DNA of 64,000 nucleotides from Caballeronia sp. SL2Y3 (GTDB lineage: Bacteria; Pseudomonadota; Gammaproteobacteria; Burkholderiales; Burkholderiaceae), in contig NZ_CP084263.1 of the NCBI RefSeq assembly GCF_022879575.1, forward strand, positions 434,001-498,000, written 5' to 3'. The position numbers and the translations under genes were made by a program. Under the pieces are notes generated by a model that was not told the DNA's origin, ran no database searches, and was given only the letters and a program-made list of their open reading frames with translations. Shown in pieces: positions 22,519-30,677 of the stretch; within the stretch, counting starts at the first letter, position 1, and each line of letters begins with the position of its first letter.

Positions 22519-24939
22519 ATGCGCGTTGCCCCCAAGACGACAAATCGGCAACTGTTCAATACGATCTGGCCGTTTCTAGCCGTCGTCATCTCCCTTTTGG
22601 CGATGGCGGCGACGAGCCTCGCCATCATGTCGTCGGTGCGCGCGTATATCGGCGGTGAGAGCACCTGGTCGAAAGGACAGAAGGACGCCGTTTTCTATCT
22701 CGCGCGCTATGCGCAGACCGGCGAGGAACAGGCGTTCCGTCAATACGAAGACGCGATCGCGTATCCGCTGAACCTGAAGCGCGCGCGGCTCGCGCTCGAC
22801 CGGCCCGACCCGAACGTGCCCGAGGCGCGCGCCGCGCTGCTTGCAAGCGGCGTCTATCCCGCCGACGTCGGCGCGGTGATCTGGGTGTTCCGCACGTTCC
22901 GGCGCGCGAGCTACTTCCAGGAAGCCGTCGCGTACTGGACGGCGGGCGATCTGCTCGTCGACCAGCTCACCGACGCCGGCCGGAAGCTGCGCGCCGCCGT
23001 CAGAAGCGGCCCTGCGGCGCGCGCCGAAGTGGACCGCCTCACCACCGAAGTGTGGAACATCAACGGTTCGATTGCGCCGATCTCGCGCGCATTCGCCGAT
23101 GTGCTCGGCTCGGCGTTCCGTCAGACGGCGATGCTTCTCTTCACCGTGAACGTGGTGATCGCGGTGCTGCTCGTGTGCCTTTCGGCGTGGTATGCGCGAC
23201 GCTTCATCCTTGCGCGGCTGGAAACAGAGAACGCGCTGCGCAGGAGCGAGGCGCGCGCGAAGGCGACGCTCGGTTCCATCGGCGAAGCGGTGATTTCCGT
23301 GGGGCCGTCGGGCCTCGTCGAGTTCATCAACCCCGCCGCCGAGAAGCTCTTCTGCCGCGAAGCCGCCGCGTGCGTGAACCGGCCGCTGGGCGCGCTCGTC
23401 ACCGTAGCACGCGAATGGGACCGGCGCCCGGTCGATGTGATCGACGAAGCGCTCAAGGGCGCAGAACCGGAGGAAGCCGGCGGCGACCTCATTCTCACGA
23501 ACGCGCTGGGCAAGGATATCGTCGTGCAGGCGATCACGTCGCTCGTGCGCGACACGTCGGACACGTTGACGGGCGTCGTGCTGCTGCTGAGAAACATGAC
23601 GCGCGAGCGCGAGTATGTCTCGAACCTCGCGTGGCAGGCGACGCACGACGGCCTCACCGGACTCTTGAACCGCACCGAATTCGAACGGCGCCTGAGCACC
23701 GCGCTCGATCCCGAGTCGGATATGGACGACTCGCATCGCGCGCAAATGCTGATGATGCTCGACCTCGACCAGTTCAAGGTCGTGAACGACACGTACGGTC
23801 ACGCCGCCGGCGACGCGATGCTGCGCGAAGTCGCGCTCTTCATCGAACAATGCCTGCGCGAAGAAGACGTGCTCGGCCGCCTGGGCGGCGACGAGTTCGG
23901 CGCGCTGCTCTGCAATTGCGACAAGCATCGCGCGATGCAGATTGCCGAGCGCTTGCGCAAGGACGTCGCGGCGTTCGAATGGTCGTGGGAGACGCATCGC
24001 CTGTCGACGAGCGTGAGCATCGGCGTGGTCGATCTGCGGCAGACCGGGCTCGACGTGGAAACCGCGATGCGTTACGGCGATATCGCCTGCTATCTCGCGA
24101 AGGAGCGCGGCCGCGACCGCGTGCATCTGGCCGTGCCCGGCGACAAGGAGCTGACGCGCCATGCGAGCGAGATGTCGTGGTGCGGCCGCATCAAGGACGC
24201 GCTCGCGAACGACCGCTTCTGCCTCTATGCGCAGGACATTCAGGCCGCCGACCCGCGCGCGGGCCGACGCCAAGAACCGCAGCACGTGGAGATTCTCTTG
24301 CGCATGGTCGGCGAACGCGGCGATATCGTGCCGCCGGGCCTGTTCATGCCGGCCGCCGAACGCTACGGCCTCATGTCGGCCATCGACCGCTGGGTCGTGC
24401 GCGCGGTCTTCTCGACGCTCGCGAACACGCCGCCCACCGAGCGCATGCAGTACGCGATCAATCTGTCGGGCGCGTCGATCGGCGACGAACGCTTCCTGCA
24501 GTTCCTCAACGAGCAGTTCGCCATCACCGGCGTCCCGCCCTCGGCGATCTGCTTCGAAGTGACCGAAACCACCGCCGTCGCCAATCTCGCCGCGGCCGCG
24601 CGCTTCATCCGCGAGTTGAAGAAGCGCGGCTGCAAGTTCGCGCTCGACGACTTCGGCGCGGGCATGTCGTCGTTCGGCTATCTGAAGCACTTGCCGGTCG
24701 ACTACATCAAGATCGACGGCGGTTTCATCAAGGACATGCTCAAAGATGCCGTTAATCGCGACATGGTCGCCGCGATCAACGACATCGGCCATTCGATGGG
24801 CCGTCTGACGATCGCGGAGTACGTCGAAAGCGAAGCGATTCTGCGCGCATTGCGCGAGATGGGCGTCGATTTCGTTCAGGGTTTCCATGTTGGGCGCCCC
24901 GCGCCTTGGGCACAGCATGTCGAACCTATCAACATCTAA
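22519..24939 (+). CDS. GGDEF-EAL cyclic-di-GMP enzyme with periplasmic sensor and PAS domain
   Basis: An 806-residue membrane protein. Two transmembrane helices (about 15-38 and 206-228) flank a periplasmic helical sensor; a PAS domain follows (SEARAKATLGSIGEAVISVGPSG, ~ 245-370). The GGDEF domain has RLGGDEFG and, five residues before it, an REED inhibitory site. The EAL-type domain has EILLRM in place of EALLR, but INLSG, DDFGAG, YIKIDG and the EYVES glutamate are kept. It can both make and degrade cyclic-di-GMP in principle. The ATG at 22519 has AAGAAGG nearby. Confidence 0.92.
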   Translation: MRVAPKTTNRQLFNTIWPFLAVVISLLAMAATSLAIMSSVRAYIGGESTWSKGQKDAVFYLARYAQTGEEQAFRQYEDAIAYPLNLKRARLALDRPDPNVPEARAALLASGVYPADVGAVIWVFRTFRRASYFQEAVAYWTAGDLLVDQLTDAGRKLRAAVRSGPAARAEVDRLTTEVWNINGSIAPISRAFADVLGSAFRQTAMLLFTVNVVIAVLLVCLSAWYARRFILARLETENALRRSEARAKATLGSIGEAVISVGPSGLVEFINPAAEKLFCREAAACVNRPLGALVTVAREWDRRPVDVIDEALKGAEPEEAGGDLILTNALGKDIVVQAITSLVRDTSDTLTGVVLLLRNMTREREYVSNLAWQATHDGLTGLLNRTEFERRLSTALDPESDMDDSHRAQMLMMLDLDQFKVVNDTYGHAAGDAMLREVALFIEQCLREEDVLGRLGGDEFGALLCNCDKHRAMQIAERLRKDVAAFEWSWETHRLSTSVSIGVVDLRQTGLDVETAMRYGDIACYLAKERGRDRVHLAVPGDKELTRHASEMSWCGRIKDALANDRFCLYAQDIQAADPRAGRRQEPQHVEILLRMVGERGDIVPPGLFMPAAERYGLMSAIDRWVVRAVFSTLANTPPTERMQYAINLSGASIGDERFLQFLNEQFAITGVPPSAICFEVTETTAVANLAAAARFIRELKKRGCKFALDDFGAGMSSFGYLKHLPVDYIKIDGGFIKDMLKDAVNRDMVAAINDIGHSMGRLTIAEYVESEAILRALREMGVDFVQGFHVGRPAPWAQHVEPINI

Positions 24940-24952
24940 TCAGGAGAACACG

Positions 24953-25687
24953 TTGGATCCGACTTTTCAGCGGGTGGGCGATTTGAAAGACATCGCAAGT
25001 TACCCGGCCTGGCTCGGCGATGTGCTGGCCGAAACCAAAGAAGCAAAGCTGGCCGTCGTCTCGCATCCCATCTTCGCGGCGATGCGCGAAGCCAAGCTCG
25101 AACCGCGTCAGGCAGAAGCGTTCCTCGTCAACGGCTGGCCCGTCGTCGAGCAGTTTCCGCAATACATGGCGATGAATCTGCAAAAGGTCCGCTACGGGCA
25201 CTCGCGCGGCGAAGACCTCGCGCGGCGCTATCTCACGCGCAATATCCGCGTCGAGCAGAACCACGCGGATTACTGGGTCGACTGGGCCGCCGCGCACGAC
25301 GTGAGCAAGCGCGACCTGATGAAGGCCAACGGTCCGTCGCTCGCTTACGCGCTCAGCCACTGGTGCTGGAAGAGCAGCAGCACGGACGCGCTCGCGGCGA
25401 GCATCGCGGCGACGAACTTCGCGATCGAAGGCGTGACCGGCGAATGGTCCACGCTCGTGTGCAGCACGGACACGTACGCGAACAGCTTCCCGGTGTCGAT
25501 CCGCCGCAAGGCGATGCGCTGGCTCAGCCTGCACGCGCACTACGACGACGCGCATCCGTGGGAAGCGCTCGAAATCGTCGCGACGCTGCTCGGCAATGCG
25601 CCGGGCGTCGACGAAGTGCATGCGGTCAAGCGCAGCATCGCGATGAGCTACGAGTACTTCAAGATGAGCCTCGACTGCTGCCTGTAA
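24953..25687 (+). CDS. TenA/heme-oxygenase-fold protein (TTG start)
   Basis: A 244-residue protein beginning LDPTFQRVGDLKDI. The TTG at 24953 is chosen because AGGAG stands six bases upstream (24942-24946); the ATG at 24917 would overlap the GGDEF/EAL gene and adds 12 residues that look unlike the family. Segments RAVVS/LAVVSHPIFAAM, LVNGWPVVEQFPQYMAMNL and RNIRVEQNHADYWVDW match the helical TenA/PqqC-like fold. The role is not known. It is 13 bases after the GGDEF/EAL gene, so probably in its operon. Confidence 0.78.
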   Translation: MDPTFQRVGDLKDIASYPAWLGDVLAETKEAKLAVVSHPIFAAMREAKLEPRQAEAFLVNGWPVVEQFPQYMAMNLQKVRYGHSRGEDLARRYLTRNIRVEQNHADYWVDWAAAHDVSKRDLMKANGPSLAYALSHWCWKSSSTDALAASIAATNFAIEGVTGEWSTLVCSTDTYANSFPVSIRRKAMRWLSLHAHYDDAHPWEALEIVATLLGNAPGVDEVHAVKRSIAMSYEYFKMSLDCCL

Positions 25688-25718
25688 CCGCGAGCATCGC
25701 CGTTACGGCAAATGACGG

Positions 25719-25748
25719 CCCGCGCAGCGCGAAGGCGCGCTGCGCGGG
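25719..25748. repeat. Long perfect hairpin between tenA-like gene and ompW
   Basis: A 13-base perfect stem (CCCGCGCAGCGCG with CGCGCTGCGCGGG, loop AAGG) at 25719-25748. It lies 31 bases after one stop and 26 bases before the next start. No T-run follows, so a factor-independent terminator is not certain. Confidence 0.55.
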
Positions 25749-25774
25749 ACCTGTACCCTATCTGGACAAGAAGA

Positions 25775-26515
25775 ATGAAAACGAAGCAAATCGCGTGTGC
25801 GGCGGCCGCTGCCTTATGTGTCGGCGGCGGTGTCGGCGGCGCTCACGCACAGGCGGCGGGAAATATCGTCGTCAACGCGGGGTGGATGCACTTCGCGCCG
25901 CAAGATTCCAGCGGCCCGTTCAAGATCAACGCGCTGGGGCAGACGATGACCGCACCTAACGCGGGCGCATCGATCAGCAACGCCGACACCTTCGCGATCA
26001 CGACGACCTACTTCTTCACGGACCACATCGCCGCTGAAGTTGCGATGGGCGTGCCGCCGAAGTTCAATCTCGACGGCACTGGCTCGCTCGGCGCCATCGG
26101 CAAACTCGGCTCGACGCGCGAATGGAGCCCGACGCTTCTGTTGAAGTACTACTTCGGCAGCGCGCAAAGCCGCTTCCGCCCGTACATCGGGGCGGGCGGC
26201 GCGTACGTGTGGTTCACGGATGAGAAGCTCACCTCGCCGATGGCGAACGGCGCATTCCTCTATTCGAGCCAGTTCGGCAATGCGCTGACCGGGCCGACGA
26301 CCGTGAGCTTCAGCAGTTCGTTCGCGCCCGTGGCCAACGCCGGCTTCACGTACAACTTCACGGACCACTGGTCGGCGTCGTTCTCGCTGTCGTACATGTG
26401 GCTGTCGGCGCGCGCGCGTCTGGAAACGCAATCGGCCGTCGGCACCGTGCGCAGCGAATCGAAGATCAAGCTGAACCCGATCGTGAGCTTCCTCTCGGTC
26501 GGCTACAAGTTCTGA
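25775..26515 (+). CDS. OmpW-family outer-membrane protein
   Basis: A 246-residue protein with a signal peptide (about 1-25, MKTKQIACAAAAALC to HAQAAG) and an eight-stranded OmpW-type barrel. Typical strands are VVNAGWMHFAPQDS near the start, TTTYFFTDHIAAEVAMGVPPKF, RFRPYIGAGGAYVWF, and the closing NPIVSFLSVGYKF. OmpW proteins are small pores for hydrophobic solutes. The ATG at 25775 is used; an upstream in-frame extension lacks a signal peptide start. Confidence 0.93.
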   Translation: MKTKQIACAAAAALCVGGGVGGAHAQAAGNIVVNAGWMHFAPQDSSGPFKINALGQTMTAPNAGASISNADTFAITTTYFFTDHIAAEVAMGVPPKFNLDGTGSLGAIGKLGSTREWSPTLLLKYYFGSAQSRFRPYIGAGGAYVWFTDEKLTSPMANGAFLYSSQFGNALTGPTTVSFSSSFAPVANAGFTYNFTDHWSASFSLSYMWLSARARLETQSAVGTVRSESKIKLNPIVSFLSVGYKF

Positions 26516-26570
26516 CGACGCGCCGCCGCGCTCTCGCGCGGGGCGGCGCTGCGGGCGGCGCGGCGGGCGG

Positions 26571-26861
26571 TCAGGACTTCTGTCCCCTGCCCGTTTTCGC
26601 CTGAAGCTCGTCGATCCTGCGCGACGCATCCGCCTTCGAAAGCGATGCGTCGAACGGCTCCTTCGCCTCTTCCGAAAGCGTCTTCAGATACGACGCCTGC
26701 GCGCCCGTCATCGGCTCGTCACCGGTCACCCACTCGTCGGGGTCCTTCTCGGCATTCGATGTCGGCGACGCCTTCGGGTTGTCGATACGCGGATCGCTCT
26801 GATCGTCCTGAGCATCCTGATCATCCTGACGCTGCGCGTTTTCGGTCGGTTGTCCTTTCAT
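26571..26861 (-). CDS. DUF3072 small protein
   Basis: A 96-residue protein. The second half DPDEWVTGDEPMTGAQASYLKTLS and PFDASLSKADASRRIDELQ is the DUF3072 pattern; the first half is acidic and Gln-rich. The function is unknown. A very good -24/-12 element is 41 bases upstream of the ATG. Confidence 0.9.
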   Translation of the reverse strand: MKGQPTENAQRQDDQDAQDDQSDPRIDNPKASPTSNAEKDPDEWVTGDEPMTGAQASYLKTLSEEAKEPFDASLSKADASRRIDELQAKTGRGQKS

Positions 26862-26902
26862 GGCCGCTTCCTCCTGCGATGTCTGTTAACGTGTCTTGTC
26901 CA

Positions 26903-26917
26903 TGCAAGCTGCGTGCC
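26903..26917 (-). promoter_or_regulatory. -24/-12 (sigma-54-type) promoter of the DUF3072 gene
   Basis: Minus-strand GGCACGCAGCTTGCA matches the consensus GGCACG-N4-TTGCW exactly, with 41 bases to the ATG at 26861. Confidence 0.75.
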
Positions 26918-26920
26918 CCG

Positions 26921-28306
26921 TCACAACGTACGCATCTGCACGCCGTGACGCGGGCCGTGTGCGCGCAGGCCGGCTTCGAATTGCGATAGGGTCATCGGCG
27001 GCGGCGGTTCCGTTTGCGGACCGAGTTCGGCAAGCGCCCGGCCAAAGCGCGCGAACGTTGCGAAGTCGCGCGGATAACGGCGCGTGTCCACGCCGAGAAA
27101 GCGCCCTTCTCGCCTGCTTCGTTCGATCAACGCGCGCCACCTTGCAATCGGCGTCACGCCGACGCCTTCGGTGCCGTGCGAGAACAGCATCAGGTCGATC
27201 TCATCGAACGATTCGGTTTCAAGGAAGCGCCGCAGCGTTTCGGCGGACGGGTCCGTGCAGAACACGAGCCATAGCGGAATCGCGCGCAGGCGCAGGGTCG
27301 TGTACGGGTCCATCAGAATGAACGAATCGACGACGAGCCGCGCCGCATCCACGTTCATGCTGCGATACCAGTCGCGAATCATCCGCGCCGCGACGAAGCT
27401 CAACGACTCCGGCTCTTCGAAGCGCATTTCCACGACGCGCCAGTTCCTCTCGCGGGCGAGCGCCACGATGCTCGCGGTCAGCGCGGCATCGAAGCCCCAT
27501 TCGGCTTCGGGCGCGCGCTCGGTCGGCGCGGGCGGTTGCCATCGCGGCCAGCGCGAGCGGTAACGACGCAGATACTCTGTCACGCGCGGGCTTCCTTCGA
27601 AATACTCGGCCTCGGTCGCGCCGCCGAGCGCGCCGAACTGATAGACAGACCGCTCGCTCGTGCGCGTGACCGGCCAGTCGCGCGTGCAGGTGTCGATATA
27701 GATGGTCGCGTTCGGCGCAAGGCTGCGCAGCAGGAATTCGCGGTACGCCAGCGGCAACGCGCGCATCTTCAGCCGGAAGTAGCTCATCGCGGACAACATC
27801 AGCCGGTCCTGGTTCGGGTCCTGCATGTGATGCACGGCGATGCGCGGATCGGCGGCGAGCAAGTCCTCGACGATGCGCAAGCCTTCGCGAAAGCCGCGCT
27901 CCGCGTCGTCGGGATCGGAAAACGGCGCGCGCACCGGACACATGAACGTCTGCGGCAGCCACGGCACGCCCATCGCGGCGGCCAGATGCATGAGCGCGCC
28001 ATTCGACGAGCCGATAAACGCCGCATCGAACGTCCGTTGCGGATACAGGCCCGCGATCCATTCACCGATGCCTTCCACATCCAGCTTGCGGGCCGCGTGC
28101 GGCGCGATGCCCTCGGTCATGCCGCCGATCGAATACGCCCATTCGCGCGGCCGACGCGGCAGCTGGTTCAGCGCGGGCATCAGGCTGTCGAAGAGCGGCG
28201 ACTGGCTCGGACTCGTGAACCCCTCGCCGTGCAGCGACGCCGCGAGCGCCTGCACCATGCCGGCGGCGGAATCGAAACGCGCGATGCCGGGTGGAGGTCT
28301 CGTCAT
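26921..28306 (-). CDS. Uncharacterised 461-aa protein with a GSSNG motif
   Basis: I do not recognise this family. It is soluble in appearance, with no signal peptide or membrane helix. The segment FIGSSNGALMHLAAAMG near residue 98 resembles a nucleophile elbow of an alpha/beta hydrolase (G-x-S-x-G). Other parts, such as YIDTCTRDWPV and the run FGALGGATEAEYFEG, are of unknown kind. The ATG overlaps the stop of the upstream alpha/beta hydrolase gene (28303-28306), so the two are coupled. A hydrolase or hydrolase-partner role is an inference. Confidence 0.72.
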   Translation of the reverse strand: MTRPPPGIARFDSAAGMVQALAASLHGEGFTSPSQSPLFDSLMPALNQLPRRPREWAYSIGGMTEGIAPHAARKLDVEGIGEWIAGLYPQRTFDAAFIGSSNGALMHLAAAMGVPWLPQTFMCPVRAPFSDPDDAERGFREGLRIVEDLLAADPRIAVHHMQDPNQDRLMLSAMSYFRLKMRALPLAYREFLLRSLAPNATIYIDTCTRDWPVTRTSERSVYQFGALGGATEAEYFEGSPRVTEYLRRYRSRWPRWQPPAPTERAPEAEWGFDAALTASIVALARERNWRVVEMRFEEPESLSFVAARMIRDWYRSMNVDAARLVVDSFILMDPYTTLRLRAIPLWLVFCTDPSAETLRRFLETESFDEIDLMLFSHGTEGVGVTPIARWRALIERSRREGRFLGVDTRRYPRDFATFARFGRALAELGPQTEPPPPMTLSQFEAGLRAHGPRHGVQMRTL

Positions 28307-29280
28307 GCGCGCGCGGCTCCGTTGTGGCTCTCGACGCCATCGAGCAGGAACGGGCGAATAGCGAGCGCCATGCTATGCGGATACACATAGTTGAGCGTAT
28401 GCGTGCCGCCTTCGATGACGAGCAGCTCGCCATGCGGCAGGCGCTCCGCCACTTCGCGCGCCCATGCGAGCGGCACCACAGGATCGCGCGAACCCACGAC
28501 GACGAGCGTCGGCGCCTGCACCCGCGCGAGCTTGTCCTCGATGCGGTCGCGCACGAGCTCGCGCATCGTCGCGAACGCGCGTGTGATGCCGGCTTTCGCA
28601 TAGTCGATGCGCCCGAGCGCCGCCGCCGACCGCGCCCTTTCCAGCCGCCCGTTGCGCCAGTCGCGCAGCATCTGCACGGGCAGAAAACGCGCCGCGCGAT
28701 CGACCGTCGGCCCTTGCAGCACGAGCTTGTCGACGCAGCCGGGAAAGCGCGCCGCGAAATCCGCGAGTATCTGACAGCCGAACGAATTGCCGATGAACAC
28801 GGCTTTGTCGATGCCGCGCGCCGCGAGCCACAGGCGCAGCGCATCGGCGAGTTCGGGCACCGTGAGCGCGCGCTCGCGCGTCGGGCTTTCGCCGAAGCCG
28901 GGAAGATCGGGCGCGTGAACGTCGAGGCCGTCGATGGCATCGCGCAGGGCGAGCGCGAGCGGCTCCATGTAGCGGCTGGAAATGACGAGGCCGTGTACCA
29001 GCACCACTGGCACCATCGGCACCATCGCTACGCGCGAAGCCCGCCCCTCGCGCAACGCCTGCCGCGAGAACATGCGGTAAGGACCGGCCTGCGTCGTGCG
29101 CGCGGTGATGCCGGCGTTCGCGCTGGTTTCGGAGAGCGCGGGCGTGCGCTTGAGCCGCTTCCATTCGACGGCCGCCCATGCCGCGAGCGCGCACGTGCCC
29201 GCTACCGCGAGCGCAGGCCAGGCGGAGCGTGCGGATCGCGCAACGTGTGCGGATGCGTGTGATCGAACGCGTCGTGTCAT
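28303..29280 (-). CDS. Alpha/beta hydrolase with N-terminal membrane anchor
   Basis: A 325-residue hydrolase. After a basic start there is one hydrophobic helix (about 20-40), then the fold: VPVVLVHGLVISS (oxyanion HG), GFGESPTRERAL, nucleophile FIGNSFGCQ (G-N-S-F-G), the acid VVGSRDPVVP and the histidine GGTHTLNYVYP. The ATG at 29280 with GAGG close upstream is favoured over a GTG at 29313 which lies in the repeat array. It overlaps the next gene by 4 bases. Substrate unknown. Confidence 0.85.
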   Translation of the reverse strand: MTRRVRSHASAHVARSARSAWPALAVAGTCALAAWAAVEWKRLKRTPALSETSANAGITARTTQAGPYRMFSRQALREGRASRVAMVPMVPVVLVHGLVISSRYMEPLALALRDAIDGLDVHAPDLPGFGESPTRERALTVPELADALRLWLAARGIDKAVFIGNSFGCQILADFAARFPGCVDKLVLQGPTVDRAARFLPVQMLRDWRNGRLERARSAAALGRIDYAKAGITRAFATMRELVRDRIEDKLARVQAPTLVVVGSRDPVVPLAWAREVAERLPHGELLVIEGGTHTLNYVYPHSMALAIRPFLLDGVESHNGAARA

Positions 29281-29306
29281 GCCCTCGACGAGCGAATCGC
29301 GTGCCC

Positions 29307-29384
29307 GCTTCACGTCATCGCTTCACGCCATCACTTCACGCCATCATTTCACGCCATCGCTTCACGTCATCACTTCACGCCATC
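29307..29384. repeat. Six tandem 13-base repeats
   Basis: Six contiguous copies of RYTTCACGYCATC in phase (29307-29319, 29320-29332, 29333-29345, 29346-29358, 29359-29371, 29372-29384). The array occupies the gap between two minus-strand genes; the stop codon of the metallo-hydrolase at 29375 lies within the last copy. Confidence 0.95.
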
Positions 29385-30241
29385 ACGAGATGCTCCGCCG
29401 GAATGCCGGGCGAGCGTCCGGCGAGCCGCTCGAATTCGAACGGATCGTGGCTGCAAAACACCGTCAGCTCGGAACCGGCCGTGCGGCACAGTTCCCGCAG
29501 CCGCGCCTGATTGCGCAGGCGAGCCGCGCGGTCCTTCTCCAGCATCCACTGATAGAACGCGAGACCGGGCGTGCAGTGCGGCCGCTCGGCGTCCATTTCG
29601 GTGTGGAAGAAATACGCATCGGCGGCGAGCAACAGCCACCGGTCATCCTTGCGCACGGCAATGCCCGCATGCCCGAACGTGTGGCCGGGCAGCGGCACGA
29701 ACGCGATGTCGTCGCGAAAGCCCGGCAGCGGCCGCACGCTGTCGAAGCCGCGCCACTTCTCGCCGTCCGCGCGATGCACCTTCCAGTTGCCGCGCGTCGA
29801 CCACTGCTGCGGACGAAACCGCTGCCGGTCGAGCCACGTCTTCTGCGCGAGCGCATAGTCGCGCTCGATCTGGAGCATATGAACGGTCGCCTGCGGAAAA
29901 TCGTCAAGTCCTCCCGCGTGATCGAAGTCCAGATGACTCATCAGAATGTGGCGCACATCGCTCGCTCTGAAGCCGAGCCGTTCGATCTGGCGCACCGCCG
30001 TCATTTCCTCGCGGAAATCGGGCTTCAGCATGAACAGGAAGAACGTGCTCAGGCGGCTCTGCGGATTGGCGACATCGCGCAGGCCGAAGCCTGTATCGAC
30101 GAGCACGAGGCCGTCGTTCGTTTCGATCAGCAGGCAATGGCAGGTCAGTTCGCCGCGACGCAAAAGGCTCGGCGTGCGCCCGTCGAAGAGCTTGCCGCCG
30201 AGCGGACAACTCGAAATGCAATTCAGATGATGAACGCGCAT
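29375..30241 (-). CDS. MBL-fold metallo-hydrolase
   Basis: A 288-residue metallo-beta-lactamase-fold enzyme. The metal motif is SHLDFDHAGG near residue 103, so the second position of the usual H-x-H-x-D-H is aspartate. A further PLPGHTFGHAG and the D in LLLAADAYFFH supply ligands, with a final CSHDPFEFERL. The layout is like N-acyl-homoserine-lactonase-related enzymes, but activity cannot be told. It is upstream of the alpha/beta hydrolase gene on the same strand, separated by the 13-base repeats. Confidence 0.87.
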   Translation of the reverse strand: MRVHHLNCISSCPLGGKLFDGRTPSLLRRGELTCHCLLIETNDGLVLVDTGFGLRDVANPQSRLSTFFLFMLKPDFREEMTAVRQIERLGFRASDVRHILMSHLDFDHAGGLDDFPQATVHMLQIERDYALAQKTWLDRQRFRPQQWSTRGNWKVHRADGEKWRGFDSVRPLPGFRDDIAFVPLPGHTFGHAGIAVRKDDRWLLLAADAYFFHTEMDAERPHCTPGLAFYQWMLEKDRAARLRNQARLRELCRTAGSELTVFCSHDPFEFERLAGRSPGIPAEHLVMA

Positions 30242-30278
30242 GGCGGCTCGATCCCCGCGTTGACCGGTCGCGCGGCGC

Positions 30279-30470
30279 TTACGACTGTCCGCCGCCCGCG
30301 GGTTTCACTTCGGACAAGTCGTCCGCCTTGACTTCGGCTTCGCGCACAGTCGTGCCTTCGTCGTCGGTCTCGGAAATATCGGTCGTGAAAGTTTCGTCGC
30401 TGCCGCCTTGCGCTTCTTCGTTGCCGTCTTGCGACTGTTCCGGCTTGCCGTTTTGCGATGACGTGCTCAT
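30279..30470 (-). CDS. Small acidic hypothetical protein (63 aa)
   Basis: A hydrophilic acidic protein with the ATG at 30470 and AGGAG upstream. It has many Glu, Asp, Gly and Ser (EEAQGGSDETF, SETDDEGTTV) and looks disordered. No domain is known. A strong -24/-12 element lies 106 bases upstream, back-to-back with the one of the DUF1264 gene. Confidence 0.7.
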   Translation of the reverse strand: MSTSSQNGKPEQSQDGNEEAQGGSDETFTTDISETDDEGTTVREAEVKADDLSEVKPAGGGQS

Positions 30471-30576
30471 GTCGATCTCCTGATGGTTCGGTGTCGGGAA
30501 GTGCTCGATGCAGCGGGCCGTCGCGGCGTTCGTGTCGGCGTCGCGAGAAGCGGCCCGCGCCGCACGGCCACCGTCA

Positions 30577-30591
30577 AGCAATCCCAGTGCC
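30577..30591 (-). promoter_or_regulatory. -24/-12 (sigma-54-type) promoter of the small acidic protein gene
   Basis: Minus-strand GGCACTGGGATTGCT, ending 106 bases before the ATG at 30470. Confidence 0.65.
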
Positions 30592-30622
30592 TTGGTTTGC
30601 AGCGGGCGCAACGCATGGCGCC

Positions 30623-30637
30623 GGAACGGTGATTGCT
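30623..30637 (+). promoter_or_regulatory. -24/-12 (sigma-54-type) promoter of the DUF1264 run
   Basis: GGAACGGTGATTGCT, ending 40 bases before the ATG at 30678. The two divergent sites share GATTGCTT; their GG elements are 31 bases apart. Confidence 0.65.
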
Positions 30638-30677
30638 TCGTTCACCCGGGGAGCCATGCGAGCGAACGGAGGCATCG

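Noticed and set aside
29262..29280. A GGCAC-N8-GC-type match (GGCACGCGATTCGCT) before the hydrolase start
   Set aside because: The -12 half is TCGC and the transcript would start at or beyond the ATG, so it is most likely chance.
28303..29313. GTG start at 29313 for the alpha/beta hydrolase
   Set aside because: It lies inside the repeat array and has no ribosome site, whereas the ATG at 29280 has GAGG just upstream.
30623..30650. EcfG-type general-stress promoter GGAAC-N16-GTT for the DUF1264 gene
   Set aside because: The GGAAC is followed by GTT after only about 12 bases. The GG-N10-GC spacing shared by all members is better explained by a -24/-12 promoter, and EcfG systems belong to alpha-proteobacteria.
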